Assembly (NCBI GenBank): GCA_964642045.1
Contig: CAZXLZ010000015.1
Span: 1 to 23,094 of the forward strand
From: RGIG5057 sp964642045
Lineage (GTDB): Bacteria > Bacillota > Clostridia > TANB77 > CAG-465
Length of the DNA stretch: 23,094 bases
Direction of reading: 5' to 3'
Shown: positions 7,272-14,508 of the stretch, one piece after another
Position numbering within the stretch: position 1 is the stretch's first letter
Layout of the letters: every line of letters starts with the position of its first letter
Program-made: the position numbers and the translations under genes
The notes under the pieces: model-generated
Told to the model about the DNA's origin: nothing
Seen by the model: the letters and a program-made list of their open reading frames with translations, nothing else
The model's database searches: none

Positions 7272-7700
7272 TTGCCAAAAAGAAGGAATATTAGTATAGA
7301 AGAAGAAAGCGAAAAATCTCTAAATAGAGGTATAAAAATCTTAGAGAATTATAAATCTAAGATAGAGGGGGATAGAAGAAAGAGGCTTGGTGAAACTCCT
7401 AAAAAGGAAGTAAGTTCAGCAAAGAAAGTTTTTAGATTTTTCTTGATAATTATAATAGTAGTTGTAGTTATACTGTTATTAGATTATGGACCAATACTTG
7501 GAATAAAAATATTAGATATTGGTGATGATCCAATAGTTATTGATAATATCTTAAGTAATGAATCTATATATCTAGAGTATAATGGTGAACTTTTAATATA
7601 TACAGATGGAGTAATAGCTACTTATGATAAAAGTGGAAATAAGACATGGGAATATAAACTGATAGATGGATTTATTCCAACCATATATAGTAACCGGTAA
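7272..7700 (+). CDS. N-terminal part of a frameshifted membrane-anchored propeller-like protein (DUF5711-like)
   Basis: This part encodes a basic cytoplasmic stretch of about 55 residues, one membrane helix (about 56-75, FLIIIIVVVVILLL), and the beginning of an extracellular beta-rich region (IYLEYNGELLIYTDGVIATYDKSGNKTW). It stops at a TAA at 7698. The reading continues in the +1 frame in the next entry, so the two are halves of one gene of about 412 codons. The start is a TTG three bases after rarA, with GGGAGGTG nine bases upstream; no ATG is nearby. The whole resembles clostridial one-helix proteins with an outside propeller-like domain, annotated as DUF5711 in some genomes; that family name is from memory and is tentative. 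Role unknown. Confidence 0.6.
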   Translation: MPKRRNISIEEESEKSLNRGIKILENYKSKIEGDRRKRLGETPKKEVSSAKKVFRFFLIIIIVVVVILLLDYGPILGIKILDIGDDPIVIDNILSNESIYLEYNGELLIYTDGVIATYDKSGNKTWEYKLIDGFIPTIYSNR

Positions 7701-8508
7701 GTATTTACTTATAGCTAATAAAACAAATGGAATGATATATTATTTTTCAAACAAGAAAGAAATTGCAAATAAAGTAATAGATGGAAATATAGAAAATGTT
7801 TATATAGCAAGTGATGGTAGATTTGTTGTACAATATACAAAGGACTCAGGATATAAAAAAGTAATAGCTATGTATGATAAAAAAGCAAAACTTAAATATA
7901 ACGAAGCATATATTACATCAATGCCTATTATAGGTATAGAATTTTTGCCTGAAGAATATAGATTATTAGTTGTTCAAGCAGATTCTTCTAATATAAATAT
8001 AGGTACATCTTTTAATGTATTAGATTATACAAAAGAAGAGCAGTATAGCAATTTATGCATATTTAATGATAAACTTGTGTATAATTATAAACTTATTAAT
8101 AATGAGATTATATATATAAGTGACAGCGCAGTAGAATCATATAATATTAGAACTGGTGTAAAAAAAGAAATACATTCATTGATAGACAGTCAAACAAATT
8201 ACATAGCTCTGTATAACAATTATTTCGTAACAGTTAAAATGAATGGGGATTCTTATGAGATGACGTCTAGGAAATTTGATGATACTATAGTTTCAGCAAG
8301 TAAACTCTCATCATTTCCAAAATACATCGAAATGAATGGTCTTCTTACATATATAATATCTGAAAACTCAGTTGAAGTTATAAATAAATGGGGAGTATTA
8401 GTTGATAAAATTGATATTTCACTTTCACCAAAGAAAGTAGTAGTTTTTAATAATGAAAAGACAGTAGCTCTAATCTTTTCAAATAAAGTAGAGATAGTTA
8501 GTATATAA
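7666..8508 (+). CDS. C-terminal part of the frameshifted propeller-like protein
   Basis: The frame overlaps the previous one by 35 bases and carries the rest of the extracytoplasmic domain. Repeated beta-strand units can be seen (GKYLLIANKTNGMIYYFSNK, SDGRFVVQYTKDSGYKKVIAMYDK, NKLVYNYKL-like segments, EYRLLVVQADSS), as in blade-like repeats. The ATG at 7666 has no ribosome binding site and its first ten residues (MDLFQPYIVT) do not fit the pattern. If one base is skipped in the TATATAG run near 7684-7690, the text joins smoothly as ...GFIPTIY-VTGKYLLIANK..., which is the strongest sign of an indel here. The following CvpA gene starts 13 bp later in the same operon. Either a sequencing or real single-base indel is possible. 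Confidence 0.6.
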   Translation: MDLFQPYIVTGKYLLIANKTNGMIYYFSNKKEIANKVIDGNIENVYIASDGRFVVQYTKDSGYKKVIAMYDKKAKLKYNEAYITSMPIIGIEFLPEEYRLLVVQADSSNINIGTSFNVLDYTKEEQYSNLCIFNDKLVYNYKLINNEIIYISDSAVESYNIRTGVKKEIHSLIDSQTNYIALYNNYFVTVKMNGDSYEMTSRKFDDTIVSASKLSSFPKYIEMNGLLTYIISENSVEVINKWGVLVDKIDISLSPKKVVVFNNEKTVALIFSNKVEIVSI

Positions 8509-8521
8509 AAGAGGGGGAAAT

Positions 8522-9199
8522 ATGGCTATAATAATAGATATAATAATTTTAGGATTTATAATTTTAAGTGGATTTATTGGTTACAAAAAAGGTTTGTCTA
8601 ATATAATTATAAATATAATTGGAATGGTTCTTGCACTTCTACTTGCATTTATGCTTAAAGGAACACTTGCTTCATTTATAGATTCTAAACTGAATGTTGG
8701 TGCTAATTTAAAAGGTACAATAGCAGATGGAATAAATGCAGCAATTGAAACTAAACTTGAAAATTCATCTGGAGCTGAGCAAAAAGAAGTAAATGAAAGT
8801 AAAAAGGCAGATGGTAATGCTTTTTATAATTCTTTGGTAGAAAAAATGCACATTACAGATGGTGTAGATGCAGTAGCTACAAAAGTGACAAAATTCATAC
8901 TTGAAACAGCTTCATTTATAATTATTTTCATGGCTGTATACCTATGTGTATTTATAATAAAAATGATGTTAAATTTAGTATTTAAACTTCCTATACTTTC
9001 AAGTATAAATGGTATAGGTGGACTTGTTGCAGCAACACTTATTGGGGTAATTCAGGTATGGGTAGTTTTAGCAATACTTTCATTTTTATCACCAATGCTT
9101 TCAGGAGTTACTGATTTAATAGATAAAACATATGTAACTAAAGCATTATATAATATAAATTTAATAGTAATCTTTTTATCTAATGGTCTTAAATTTTAG
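8522..9199 (+). CDS. CvpA-family membrane protein
   Basis: The 225-residue protein has four hydrophobic segments (about 2-20, 25-45, 130-155 and 165-195) separated by a hydrophilic middle region of about 80 residues that is Ala/Lys/Glu rich. The first helices IDIIILGFIILSGFIGYKKG and LSNIIINIIGMVLALLLAF match the start of CvpA/colicin V production family proteins, as does the later SINGIGGLVAATLIGVIQVW. CvpA proteins are inner-membrane proteins linked to envelope homeostasis in other bacteria; the mechanism is not settled. A good ribosome binding site (GAGGGGG) precedes the ATG. It is the last gene of the rarA unit. Confidence 0.8.
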   Translation: MAIIIDIIILGFIILSGFIGYKKGLSNIIINIIGMVLALLLAFMLKGTLASFIDSKLNVGANLKGTIADGINAAIETKLENSSGAEQKEVNESKKADGNAFYNSLVEKMHITDGVDAVATKVTKFILETASFIIIFMAVYLCVFIIKMMLNLVFKLPILSSINGIGGLVAATLIGVIQVWVVLAILSFLSPMLSGVTDLIDKTYVTKALYNINLIVIFLSNGLKF

Positions 9200-9204
9200 A
9201 AAAA

Positions 9205-9244
9205 ATATATAGATAATAGGGCTTTAGCTCTATTATCTATATAT
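9205..9244 (-). terminator. Terminator hairpin between converging cvpA-family and carboxypeptidase genes
   Basis: An 18-bp stem with one wobble pair (arms 9205-9222 and 9227-9244) has a four-base loop. On the minus strand it is followed by TTTTTT, so it chiefly terminates the carboxypeptidase gene, whose stop codon lies inside the stem. On the plus strand no T run follows, so use in that direction is less certain. Confidence 0.8.
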
Positions 9245-10483
9245 ATTACTGTTATAATAGCTCTTTTTTATTTTTCTTTTTTTAGGTTTTATAAGTGATA
9301 TAATAACGTATATCATAATTAATAAAATAAATATTAATATCAAATCTACAATTATCATCACAATAATTTTAATCACATTTTTATCTATATTAAAACTATT
9401 AATATTGTCAGTCTTATTATTATTTAATGAAATTTCCATATTTTCTAAATAATAGTCATTTCCAGTTATATTTAGATTAATTTTCTCAAGATTATTACCA
9501 TTTGTATTTGTGCTATATGCTATCTTGGCATCTGATGAATTTACAAAAAGTGTAATATTCTCACTATTTGAATATGTGTAATTTTTATTCTCTTTGTTAT
9601 CTATTAATTTTAAACTAATTGAGTTTTTTGTAAGAACAGTTTTATCAGAATAGTTATCAAAAATGTAATCACATATACCTAAAGTATCATTAAACCTATA
9701 AGTGTTGCTATAATAATTCTTATTACCATCTAAAAGTACGCATATTAGCTTCTTCCCATCATGGTCTATATATGAAACAAATACATTACCAGCTTCATCT
9801 GTATAACCTGTTTTTCCATATATATCATATTTTGTATTATTTATAAGCTGGTTTGTAGAAGTATAATTTCTATCATAACTTACAGCACTATTTGCTTTTA
9901 TAGTATATTTTCCAGTTGATATTATTTCTAAAAAAGTTTCATTTTGAAGAGCGTACATAAATATTTTTGCCATATCTTCAGCAGTAGTATAATGCTCATA
10001 ATCATGAAAACCATGTGGATTAGAAAAATGTGAGTTTGTACATCCAAGCTCTTCTAATTTTTTATTCATAAGAGTAACAAAGTCTTCTGTATTACCACTT
10101 ACAAGGTGAGCTACAACTATTGCTGCATCATTACCTGATGGAAGCATTAGACCATAAAGTAGATCTTTAACTGTCATTGTATCATTAGAAACAAGTTTCA
10201 TTGTTGAGCTACCTTTTGGAACTTCTGATAGCATTTCAGATGTAACTGTAATTTCATCATCTAGTTTCAAGTTTTCGAGTGCAAGCATACATGTAAGTAT
10301 TTTAGTAGTACTTGCAGGATAGGCCATTTCATCTTTATTTTTTTCTATTAAAACAGCTTTAGTATCATAGTCCATAACAATGTATGAATTTTCATTTAGA
10401 CTTTTAGAATAACAATCAAATATTAAAATATTTAAAAATCCAAAAAAGGAAAGTAAAATTATAGCTTTTATACAAACTTTCAA
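9233..10483 (-). CDS. D-alanyl-D-alanine carboxypeptidase (class A low-molecular-weight PBP)
   Basis: The enzyme trims the terminal D-Ala from peptidoglycan stem peptides outside the membrane. All three serine-peptidase motifs are present: S-T-T-K in YPASTTKILT (about residue 58-61), S-G-N in LPSGNDAA (about 116-118), and K-T-G in YGKTGYTDEAGN (about 224-226), in the DacA/DacF pattern. An N-terminal hydrophobic segment acts as a signal or anchor. Unlike typical DacF, which ends in an amphipathic helix, this one ends with an Asn/Lys-rich linker, a strong membrane helix (about 370-400) and a basic tail, so it is probably anchored at its C terminus. The start is likely the TTG at 10483, with GGTGG six bases upstream; the TTG at 10489 touches that site. 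It is divergent from comEA. Confidence 0.9.
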   Translation of the reverse strand: MKVCIKAIILLSFFGFLNILIFDCYSKSLNENSYIVMDYDTKAVLIEKNKDEMAYPASTTKILTCMLALENLKLDDEITVTSEMLSEVPKGSSTMKLVSNDTMTVKDLLYGLMLPSGNDAAIVVAHLVSGNTEDFVTLMNKKLEELGCTNSHFSNPHGFHDYEHYTTAEDMAKIFMYALQNETFLEIISTGKYTIKANSAVSYDRNYTSTNQLINNTKYDIYGKTGYTDEAGNVFVSYIDHDGKKLICVLLDGNKNYYSNTYRFNDTLGICDYIFDNYSDKTVLTKNSISLKLIDNKENKNYTYSNSENITLFVNSSDAKIAYSTNTNGNNLEKINLNITGNDYYLENMEISLNNNKTDNINSFNIDKNVIKIIVMIIVDLILIFILLIMIYVIISLIKPKKRKIKKSYYNSNIYR

Positions 10484-10500
10484 AATCAACCACCAAACAT

Positions 10501-10529
10501 ATTATACAATAAAAAATAATATATAACAA
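10501..10529 (-). promoter_or_regulatory. Promoter of the carboxypeptidase gene
   Basis: On the minus strand TTGTTA (10529-10524), a 17-bp spacer and TATAAT (10506-10501) leave a very short leader before the TTG start. Confidence 0.7.
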
Positions 10530-10556
10530 ATAAATTTTAATTTAAGGAGGAAAGTA

Positions 10557-11111
10557 ATGAAAAAAATATCAAAATTTTTATTAAAATACAAAATTATTAT
10601 GATATCAATAAGTATATTTATAATATCATTAATATATATAAAAGTAAAAATTAGCTTGAAACCACATCTTATAATAAATGGATATAGTCTATCAGTTAAT
10701 GAAAACAAAATGTATATAGATGGTGCTGTAAGTGTGCCAGGAGTATATATTTTTAAAGATGGGGATAAGTTAAAAGATATAATAAATGCAGCAGGTGGAC
10801 TTAAAAGCAGTGCCGATTTAGATAGTATAGATTTAGAATATAGACTAAGGCCTGGTGAAAAGATTACTATTAAATATATAAAAGAAGATGGTTATGATGA
10901 AGATGAGGAAGAATATGGAGATTTGATAGATATAAACGAGGCAAGTAAAGAGGAGCTTATGAGTATTGATGGAATAGGCGAAAAAATGGCTGAAAATATA
11001 ATAGAGTATAGAAGTAAGAATAGATTTGAGTGTATAGAAGATATAATGAATGTAAGTGGTATAGGAGAGAAAAAATTTAGTAATATAAAGGCAAAAATAA
11101 TAGTAAAATAA
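10557..11111 (+). CDS. comEA: ComEA-like DNA-binding protein (SLBB + helix-hairpin-helix)
   Basis: ComEA is a membrane-anchored receptor for double-stranded DNA in natural transformation. The 184-residue protein has an N-terminal membrane helix (about 13-28), an SLBB domain (about 53-107: DGAVSVPGVYIFKDGDKLKD, AAGGL, LRPGEKI), an acidic linker (DGYDEDEEEYGD), and a C-terminal tandem helix-hairpin-helix (about 124-182: IDINEASKEELMSIDGIGEK, then VSGIGEKKFSNI). This order and length are those of ComEA. AAGGAGG precedes the ATG. A second gene follows 15 bp later. No comEC or comEB is in the window, so competence is not proven; mecA lies about 8.6 kb away. Confidence 0.88.
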   Translation: MKKISKFLLKYKIIMISISIFIISLIYIKVKISLKPHLIINGYSLSVNENKMYIDGAVSVPGVYIFKDGDKLKDIINAAGGLKSSADLDSIDLEYRLRPGEKITIKYIKEDGYDEDEEEYGDLIDINEASKEELMSIDGIGEKMAENIIEYRSKNRFECIEDIMNVSGIGEKKFSNIKAKIIVK

Positions 11112-11126
11112 TATAAAGGTGATGAA

Positions 11127-11756
11127 ATGAGATATTATTTATATTTAGATAAAGATTTTATTCAATCCCTTTTTGGCTCTATTGCGGAGAGCAATTTTGA
11201 TATAGAAGTAATGGAATTTTCATTAAATAAATCTCAAACAGTAACTCAGGAATTTAATGTATCACCTGGAGTTGATGTCTTTCACGAAAAAGGTCTTATG
11301 AAACATGAAAAAGAAAATGACATAAACTGTGATGAACATAATAGACAGATGAATAATTTTAAAGCATTTGCTGGAGAAGTCAATTCATATAATACAGCAG
11401 TTGAGAGAAAATACATAAATATCGAAGAAGTATCTGGTATAAAAAAGCAGGCTTTCTATTATAAATTAGTTGAGCAAATAGAAAAGGATATATCATCAGA
11501 AAATCTTTGTAAATTAAATGGTAAGATATGTCCATGTAGATTAAAAAATCCGTTTGGTGAAAACTATGATAGAGCATATAGCGATGATAATCTTTTCTTT
11601 AATGTAGAAGATAGATATGTATGGGTTGAAAAAGATAAGCTTCACTCAGATCTTCTTTTCTTAAGTACAATTACCAAACAAATAAATGTTATAGGATTTA
11701 CTATAAATAAAGGTGAAGAAAATGAGATAGTAAAGGCGATAGCTCTCTATATATAA
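11127..11756 (+). CDS. Unknown protein downstream of comEA
   Basis: I do not recognise the family with confidence. The 209-residue protein has no signal peptide or membrane helix. It begins MRYYLYLDKDFIQSLFGSIA, which recalls the YLD-type opening of some DUF6414-like proteins; that comparison is from memory and weak. It has four Cys residues, three of them close together (NLCKLNGKICPCRLKNPFG), which could form a metal site or disulfide. AAAGGTGATG lies before the ATG, only 15 bp after comEA, so the two are probably co-transcribed. A bidirectional terminator follows. Confidence 0.65.
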   Translation: MRYYLYLDKDFIQSLFGSIAESNFDIEVMEFSLNKSQTVTQEFNVSPGVDVFHEKGLMKHEKENDINCDEHNRQMNNFKAFAGEVNSYNTAVERKYINIEEVSGIKKQAFYYKLVEQIEKDISSENLCKLNGKICPCRLKNPFGENYDRAYSDDNLFFNVEDRYVWVEKDKLHSDLLFLSTITKQINVIGFTINKGEENEIVKAIALYI

Positions 11757-11759
11757 TAA

Positions 11760-11802
11760 AAATTATAGTAGTTAGTTAAACTAAAACTAGCTACTATAAT
11801 TT
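11760..11802. terminator. Bidirectional terminator between convergent genes
   Basis: A 16-bp stem with one wobble pair (arms 11760-11775 and 11787-11802) has an 11-base loop. The A run on the left and T run on the right allow use from both strands. The stop codon of the HD-GYP gene lies in the right arm. Confidence 0.85.
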
Positions 11803-12819
11803 TATATTTTCTACATCATTTACTATAAAGTTATCCTTACTTTCATTTATAAGTTTAATAAATTCATTTACTAGACTTAAATCAAGCTGACTTCCTTTTA
11901 CTTTTTCAAGTTCATTTATAGCATAATCAATATTCATAGCATCTTTATATGATCTTTTTGTTGTAATTGCATCAAAAGTATCTGCTATAGATATTATTTT
12001 TGAAAGGTAAGGAATCTCATCATCAGATATACCACTTGGATAACCTTTTCCATCTATTCTTTCATGGTGGCATTTTACAATTTGTGATATTTCTTTAAAA
12101 ACATCAGATACAGATAAGATATTTGCACTAATTAATGCATGTGTTTTCATAGTTTCATATTCTTCATCTGTAAGTTTAGTAGTTTTAGAAAGTACCTCAT
12201 CTGGAATACCAATTTTCCCTATATCATGGAAATATGAAGCCATTTTAAGTGTTTCTTTATCTTTATCAGAAAGATTTAATTTTTCAGCTAGTCTCATAGC
12301 ATAAATAGAAACCCTTTTTGAGTGACCTGCAGTATAACTATCTTTAGCATCTATTGTACTTAATAGAACCTTGCCAAAGTCTACAATGTACTTTTCAAGT
12401 CTCATATTCATATTTTGTATTCTATTTAACTGATTGACATATTTTACACCACTTTGTATATTGAGTATAAGCTGATCAAATCTTGAACCTTTCTCAAAAA
12501 ATGATTGAATGTCTAAATCTCTCATTGCATCTACTGATGGTGAAAGATTTTTGCTAGTAGACATTAAAATGATATATATTTCTTTATTAAACTGTCTTAC
12601 AAGTTCTATAATTTTATCTCCATTTACAGGAGTCATTAGATAATTTACAAGTAAAATATCATAGTGTTCATTTTTTAGAGATTCAATAGCAGATATTGGC
12701 TCGGTAAATGGTACAACTTCATGACCATACTTTTTAAGTACCAATGATAGCATATCCATTATCATAACATCATCATCTATAACCATTATCTTAGCACTTT
12801 TTATAACGTCGTCTTCCAC
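11794..12819 (-). CDS. HD-GYP response regulator with a degenerate receiver
   Basis: The 341-residue protein joins an N-terminal receiver domain (about 10-125) to a C-terminal HD-GYP domain (about 145-335), which in this family hydrolyses cyclic di-GMP. The HD-GYP motifs are intact: AGHSKRV, YFHDIGKIGIP (HD about 198-199), MKTHALISANIL, CHHERIDGKGYPSG (about 251-263). In the receiver the acidic pocket VIDDD, the S in ILMS and the K in FFEKGS are present, but the phosphoacceptor position reads LLVNYLMTPVNG, with Asn (about residue 59) in place of Asp. Phosphorylation by the usual route is therefore not expected. The start is most likely the GTG at 12819, six bases after AAGGGTG; a GTG at 12828 overlaps that site. 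It is a single gene with its own promoter. Confidence 0.9.
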   Translation of the reverse strand: MEDDVIKSAKIMVIDDDVMIMDMLSLVLKKYGHEVVPFTEPISAIESLKNEHYDILLVNYLMTPVNGDKIIELVRQFNKEIYIILMSTSKNLSPSVDAMRDLDIQSFFEKGSRFDQLILNIQSGVKYVNQLNRIQNMNMRLEKYIVDFGKVLLSTIDAKDSYTAGHSKRVSIYAMRLAEKLNLSDKDKETLKMASYFHDIGKIGIPDEVLSKTTKLTDEEYETMKTHALISANILSVSDVFKEISQIVKCHHERIDGKGYPSGISDDEIPYLSKIISIADTFDAITTKRSYKDAMNIDYAINELEKVKGSQLDLSLVNEFIKLINESKDNFIVNDVENIKL

Positions 12820-12839
12820 ATTAATCACCCTTAAAGAGT

Positions 12840-12867
12840 ATTATATCAAATTATACAAAAAAAACAA
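12840..12867 (-). promoter_or_regulatory. Promoter of the HD-GYP gene
   Basis: On the minus strand TTGTTT (12867-12862), a 16-bp spacer and TATAAT (12845-12840), about 20 bp before the GTG start. Confidence 0.6.
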
Positions 12868-13015
12868 CTAAAAATATGATTTAATCATGGAAAATGCAAG
12901 AAAAAAATTTGTAACTGATAAGCAGAGTTATTCATGATGTAATAAGGTAGTGACGAAAATGACAAAAAATGTCTATTTATATGCAATATATAATTATAAA
13001 AATTTACATAATATA
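12868..13015. other. Intergenic stretch with no recognised feature
   Basis: This is the outer part of the 360-bp gap between the divergent HD-GYP gene and the 110-residue gene. It is very AT-rich. I see no reading frame with a ribosome binding site, no tRNA and no long repeat; only a trivial GACA/TGTC hairpin is visible near 12960. Confidence 0.5.
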
Positions 13016-13044
13016 TTGAAATTTGTATAGATATATGATATAAT
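13016..13044 (+). promoter_or_regulatory. Strong promoter ahead of the 110-residue gene
   Basis: TTGAAA (13016-13021), a 17-bp spacer and TATAAT (13039-13044). The expected start near 13051 leaves a 5' leader of about 130 bases. Confidence 0.8.
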
Positions 13045-13070
13045 ATATCTGCAAAGTTTATATTTTACAA

Positions 13071-13128
13071 ATAGGCTATACAAATGTAAAACCTAAGTTT
13101 TGGTTTTAACTAGTAGTTATGAGCCTAT
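13071..13128 (+). promoter_or_regulatory. Structured 5' leader of unknown type
   Basis: A closing helix ATAGGCT (13071-13077) / AGCCTAT (13122-13128) encloses a hairpin TAAAACC (13087-13093) / GGTTTTA (13102-13108) and a small AACT-AGT-AGTT element next to it. This looks like a compact multi-helix RNA domain about 55 bases before the ribosome binding site. I checked by eye against motifs of common riboswitches (cyclic di-GMP, purine, preQ1, fluoride, THF, T-box) and saw no match. It could equally be an operator or chance in AT-rich DNA. Confidence 0.4.
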
Positions 13129-13182
13129 ATAATTCTTATTTATATAAATTAAAAAATACTATCTATAAGGAGGTTTCTTACT

Positions 13183-13515
13183 ATGAGGTATGTAGACAGA
13201 GAAAAAGTAGAAAAGGTGAGCACTGTTACAAATATGTCGGAAGTTTCTGAAGTTAAGGAAAAATGGTGGCGGTATGAAAATTGCGTAGAAATATTTCCTA
13301 AAAATTATGTTCCAATATTTTTTACAAATGACAAGAATACTGCCATGGGCATAGACGATGATGATCTTTTGATTATGCCTAAAAGTGGTTCATGGGTTAA
13401 ACATAAAGTGGAAGGTTATTATATCTTAGCAAACGTAAAACAATATAATAAGGTCCTGAAAAAATATAACACTTTAAGACCAAAACTTTGGTTTGAAGTA
13501 AAATGGAATGGATAA
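13183..13515 (+). CDS. Unknown 110-residue protein
   Basis: I do not recognise this family. The protein has no signal peptide or membrane helix. It has a charged N terminus (MRYVDREKVEKVSTVTNMSE), an aromatic stretch KEKWWRYENCVEIFPKNYVP, an acidic IDDDDLLIMPKSG, and ends in LRPKLWFEVKWNG. The high Trp/Tyr/Lys content suggests a small folded cytosolic protein. The ribosome binding site AAGGAGG is strong, nine bases before the ATG. It is a monocistronic gene with a consensus promoter, a long leader with possible RNA structure, and its own terminator, a layout typical of an individually regulated gene. It is divergent from the HD-GYP gene. Confidence 0.7.
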   Translation: MRYVDREKVEKVSTVTNMSEVSEVKEKWWRYENCVEIFPKNYVPIFFTNDKNTAMGIDDDDLLIMPKSGSWVKHKVEGYYILANVKQYNKVLKKYNTLRPKLWFEVKWNG

Positions 13516-13535
13516 GATAAACTGATTTTTATACT

Positions 13536-13577
13536 AAAAAATAGCAGAAATTCGTTTGAATTTTTGCTATTTTTTTG
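13536..13577. terminator. Terminator after the 110-residue gene, usable from both sides
   Basis: An 18-bp stem with one wobble pair (arms 13536-13553 and 13558-13575) has a 4-base loop, and the right arm runs into a T tract. Confidence 0.88.
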
Positions 13578-13597
13578 TTTCATTATATTCATTTTTA

Positions 13598-14221
13598 TTA
13601 TCTAGGTTCGTTTTCTTTTTCATCACTTATGTATTTTTCTTTATCATTAATCTTTTCTTTCATTTTATTAAGTACATTGTAGTCTTTAAAACTTTGTGCT
13701 GGTTCACCTTTCTCTGGCTCAAAAGCACTTATTGACAAACCACGCTTTAAAGCAGCATTTTTTAAATCTGCTTTAGTCTTCCCATCTTGTAATGCAATAT
13801 TCAAACAGTTTTCAATAAATTTTATATTTGAAATTATAATTGAACCAGCATGTTTACCAGTAGTATTATTAGTATTTATTATACTAATAGTTCTACTCCA
13901 AGTTGAAAGGTCATCATGATCAATAAAACTCTTTCCATTTAAAAGGGAAAAATAGAAATCTTCTTGTACTGATTTTAAGTAAGTTGTTAGTATATTATCA
14001 ATAATTCCGTCTACTTCTTCTATATCGTTTCTTGTTGCTGTGCCTGATTTTATAAGTTTTAATAATTTTTCATAACTTTTTATTTCGTTTCCTGAAAATT
14101 TAGCCTTTTCTTTTAATTCTTCTTTATTATGCTCTTCAAATTTTTCTTTTAATTCATTATCAGTTAATAGTTTAACATTTTGACTTAAGTTATTTCTAAA
14201 TGAATTCTTATCATCATTCAT
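13598..14221 (-). CDS. Unknown 207-residue hydrophilic protein
   Basis: I do not recognise the family. The protein is highly charged, rich in Lys, Glu and Asn, and has no membrane helix or signal peptide. The N-terminal third (about 10-65) is likely helical or coiled coil (NELKEKFEEHNKEELKEKAK), the middle (about 65-155) looks folded with hydrophobic helices (IDNILTTYLKSVQEDFYFSL, GSIIISNIKFIENCLNIAL), and the C-terminal 40 residues are charged and probably disordered. The ATG at 14221 has AGGTG six bases upstream; the GTG at 14230 lies inside that site. It is a single gene with its own promoter and a dyad over its start region. Confidence 0.7.
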   Translation of the reverse strand: MNDDKNSFRNNLSQNVKLLTDNELKEKFEEHNKEELKEKAKFSGNEIKSYEKLLKLIKSGTATRNDIEEVDGIIDNILTTYLKSVQEDFYFSLLNGKSFIDHDDLSTWSRTISIINTNNTTGKHAGSIIISNIKFIENCLNIALQDGKTKADLKNAALKRGLSISAFEPEKGEPAQSFKDYNVLNKMKEKINDKEKYISDEKENEPR

Positions 14222-14243
14222 AATTATCACCTATGATAATTAT
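14220..14243. promoter_or_regulatory. 24-bp dyad overlapping the -10, ribosome binding site and start
   Basis: Perfect 9-bp arms ATAATTATC (14220-14228) and GATAATTAT (14235-14243) are separated by 6 bp that hold most of the ribosome binding site. The right arm overlaps the -10 box of the minus-strand promoter and the left arm enters the ATG. Because the upstream arm would lie before the transcription start, a DNA operator is more likely than an mRNA hairpin. Confidence 0.5.
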
Positions 14244-14266
14244 ATCATCTTTTTTTATTAATACAA
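14239..14266 (-). promoter_or_regulatory. Promoter of the 207-residue gene
   Basis: On the minus strand TTGTAT (14266-14261), a 16-bp spacer and TATAAT (14244-14239). The expected transcription start is about 14232, giving an extremely short leader. The remaining 240 bp up to the next gene are AT-rich and show only a possible weak -10 (TATAAT near 14490) for that gene. Confidence 0.6.
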
Positions 14267-14508
14267 GAAAATTAATATAATTTTATGGCGATAATATAAT
14301 TTCTTAAAGTTTAAAATTAAGTTCTAGTTTTATAAAAAGCAAATTTACTTTTACAAGGAAAAATAATAAAATTTAAGTTAGAAAGCAAATAAACAATAAT
14401 TAATTTGTTAGAGTATTATATTACATATAGTTACTTAAATATCAATAATTTTTACACATTTAAGTATAAACAAATTAAAAATTTGCATAATATAATGGGT
14501 GATTAAAA

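Noticed and set aside
9205..9244. Long palindrome considered as a mobile-element end or attachment site
   Set aside because: Its position between convergent stop codons and the T run on the minus strand explain it as a terminator.
13045..13182. Known riboswitch (cyclic di-GMP, purine, preQ1 or other) upstream of the 110-residue gene
   Set aside because: The conserved core bases of these classes are not visible. Kept only as an unclassified leader.
14220..14243. mRNA hairpin hiding the ribosome binding site of the 207-residue gene
   Set aside because: The predicted transcription start lies inside the dyad, so one arm would not be transcribed; a DNA operator fits better.
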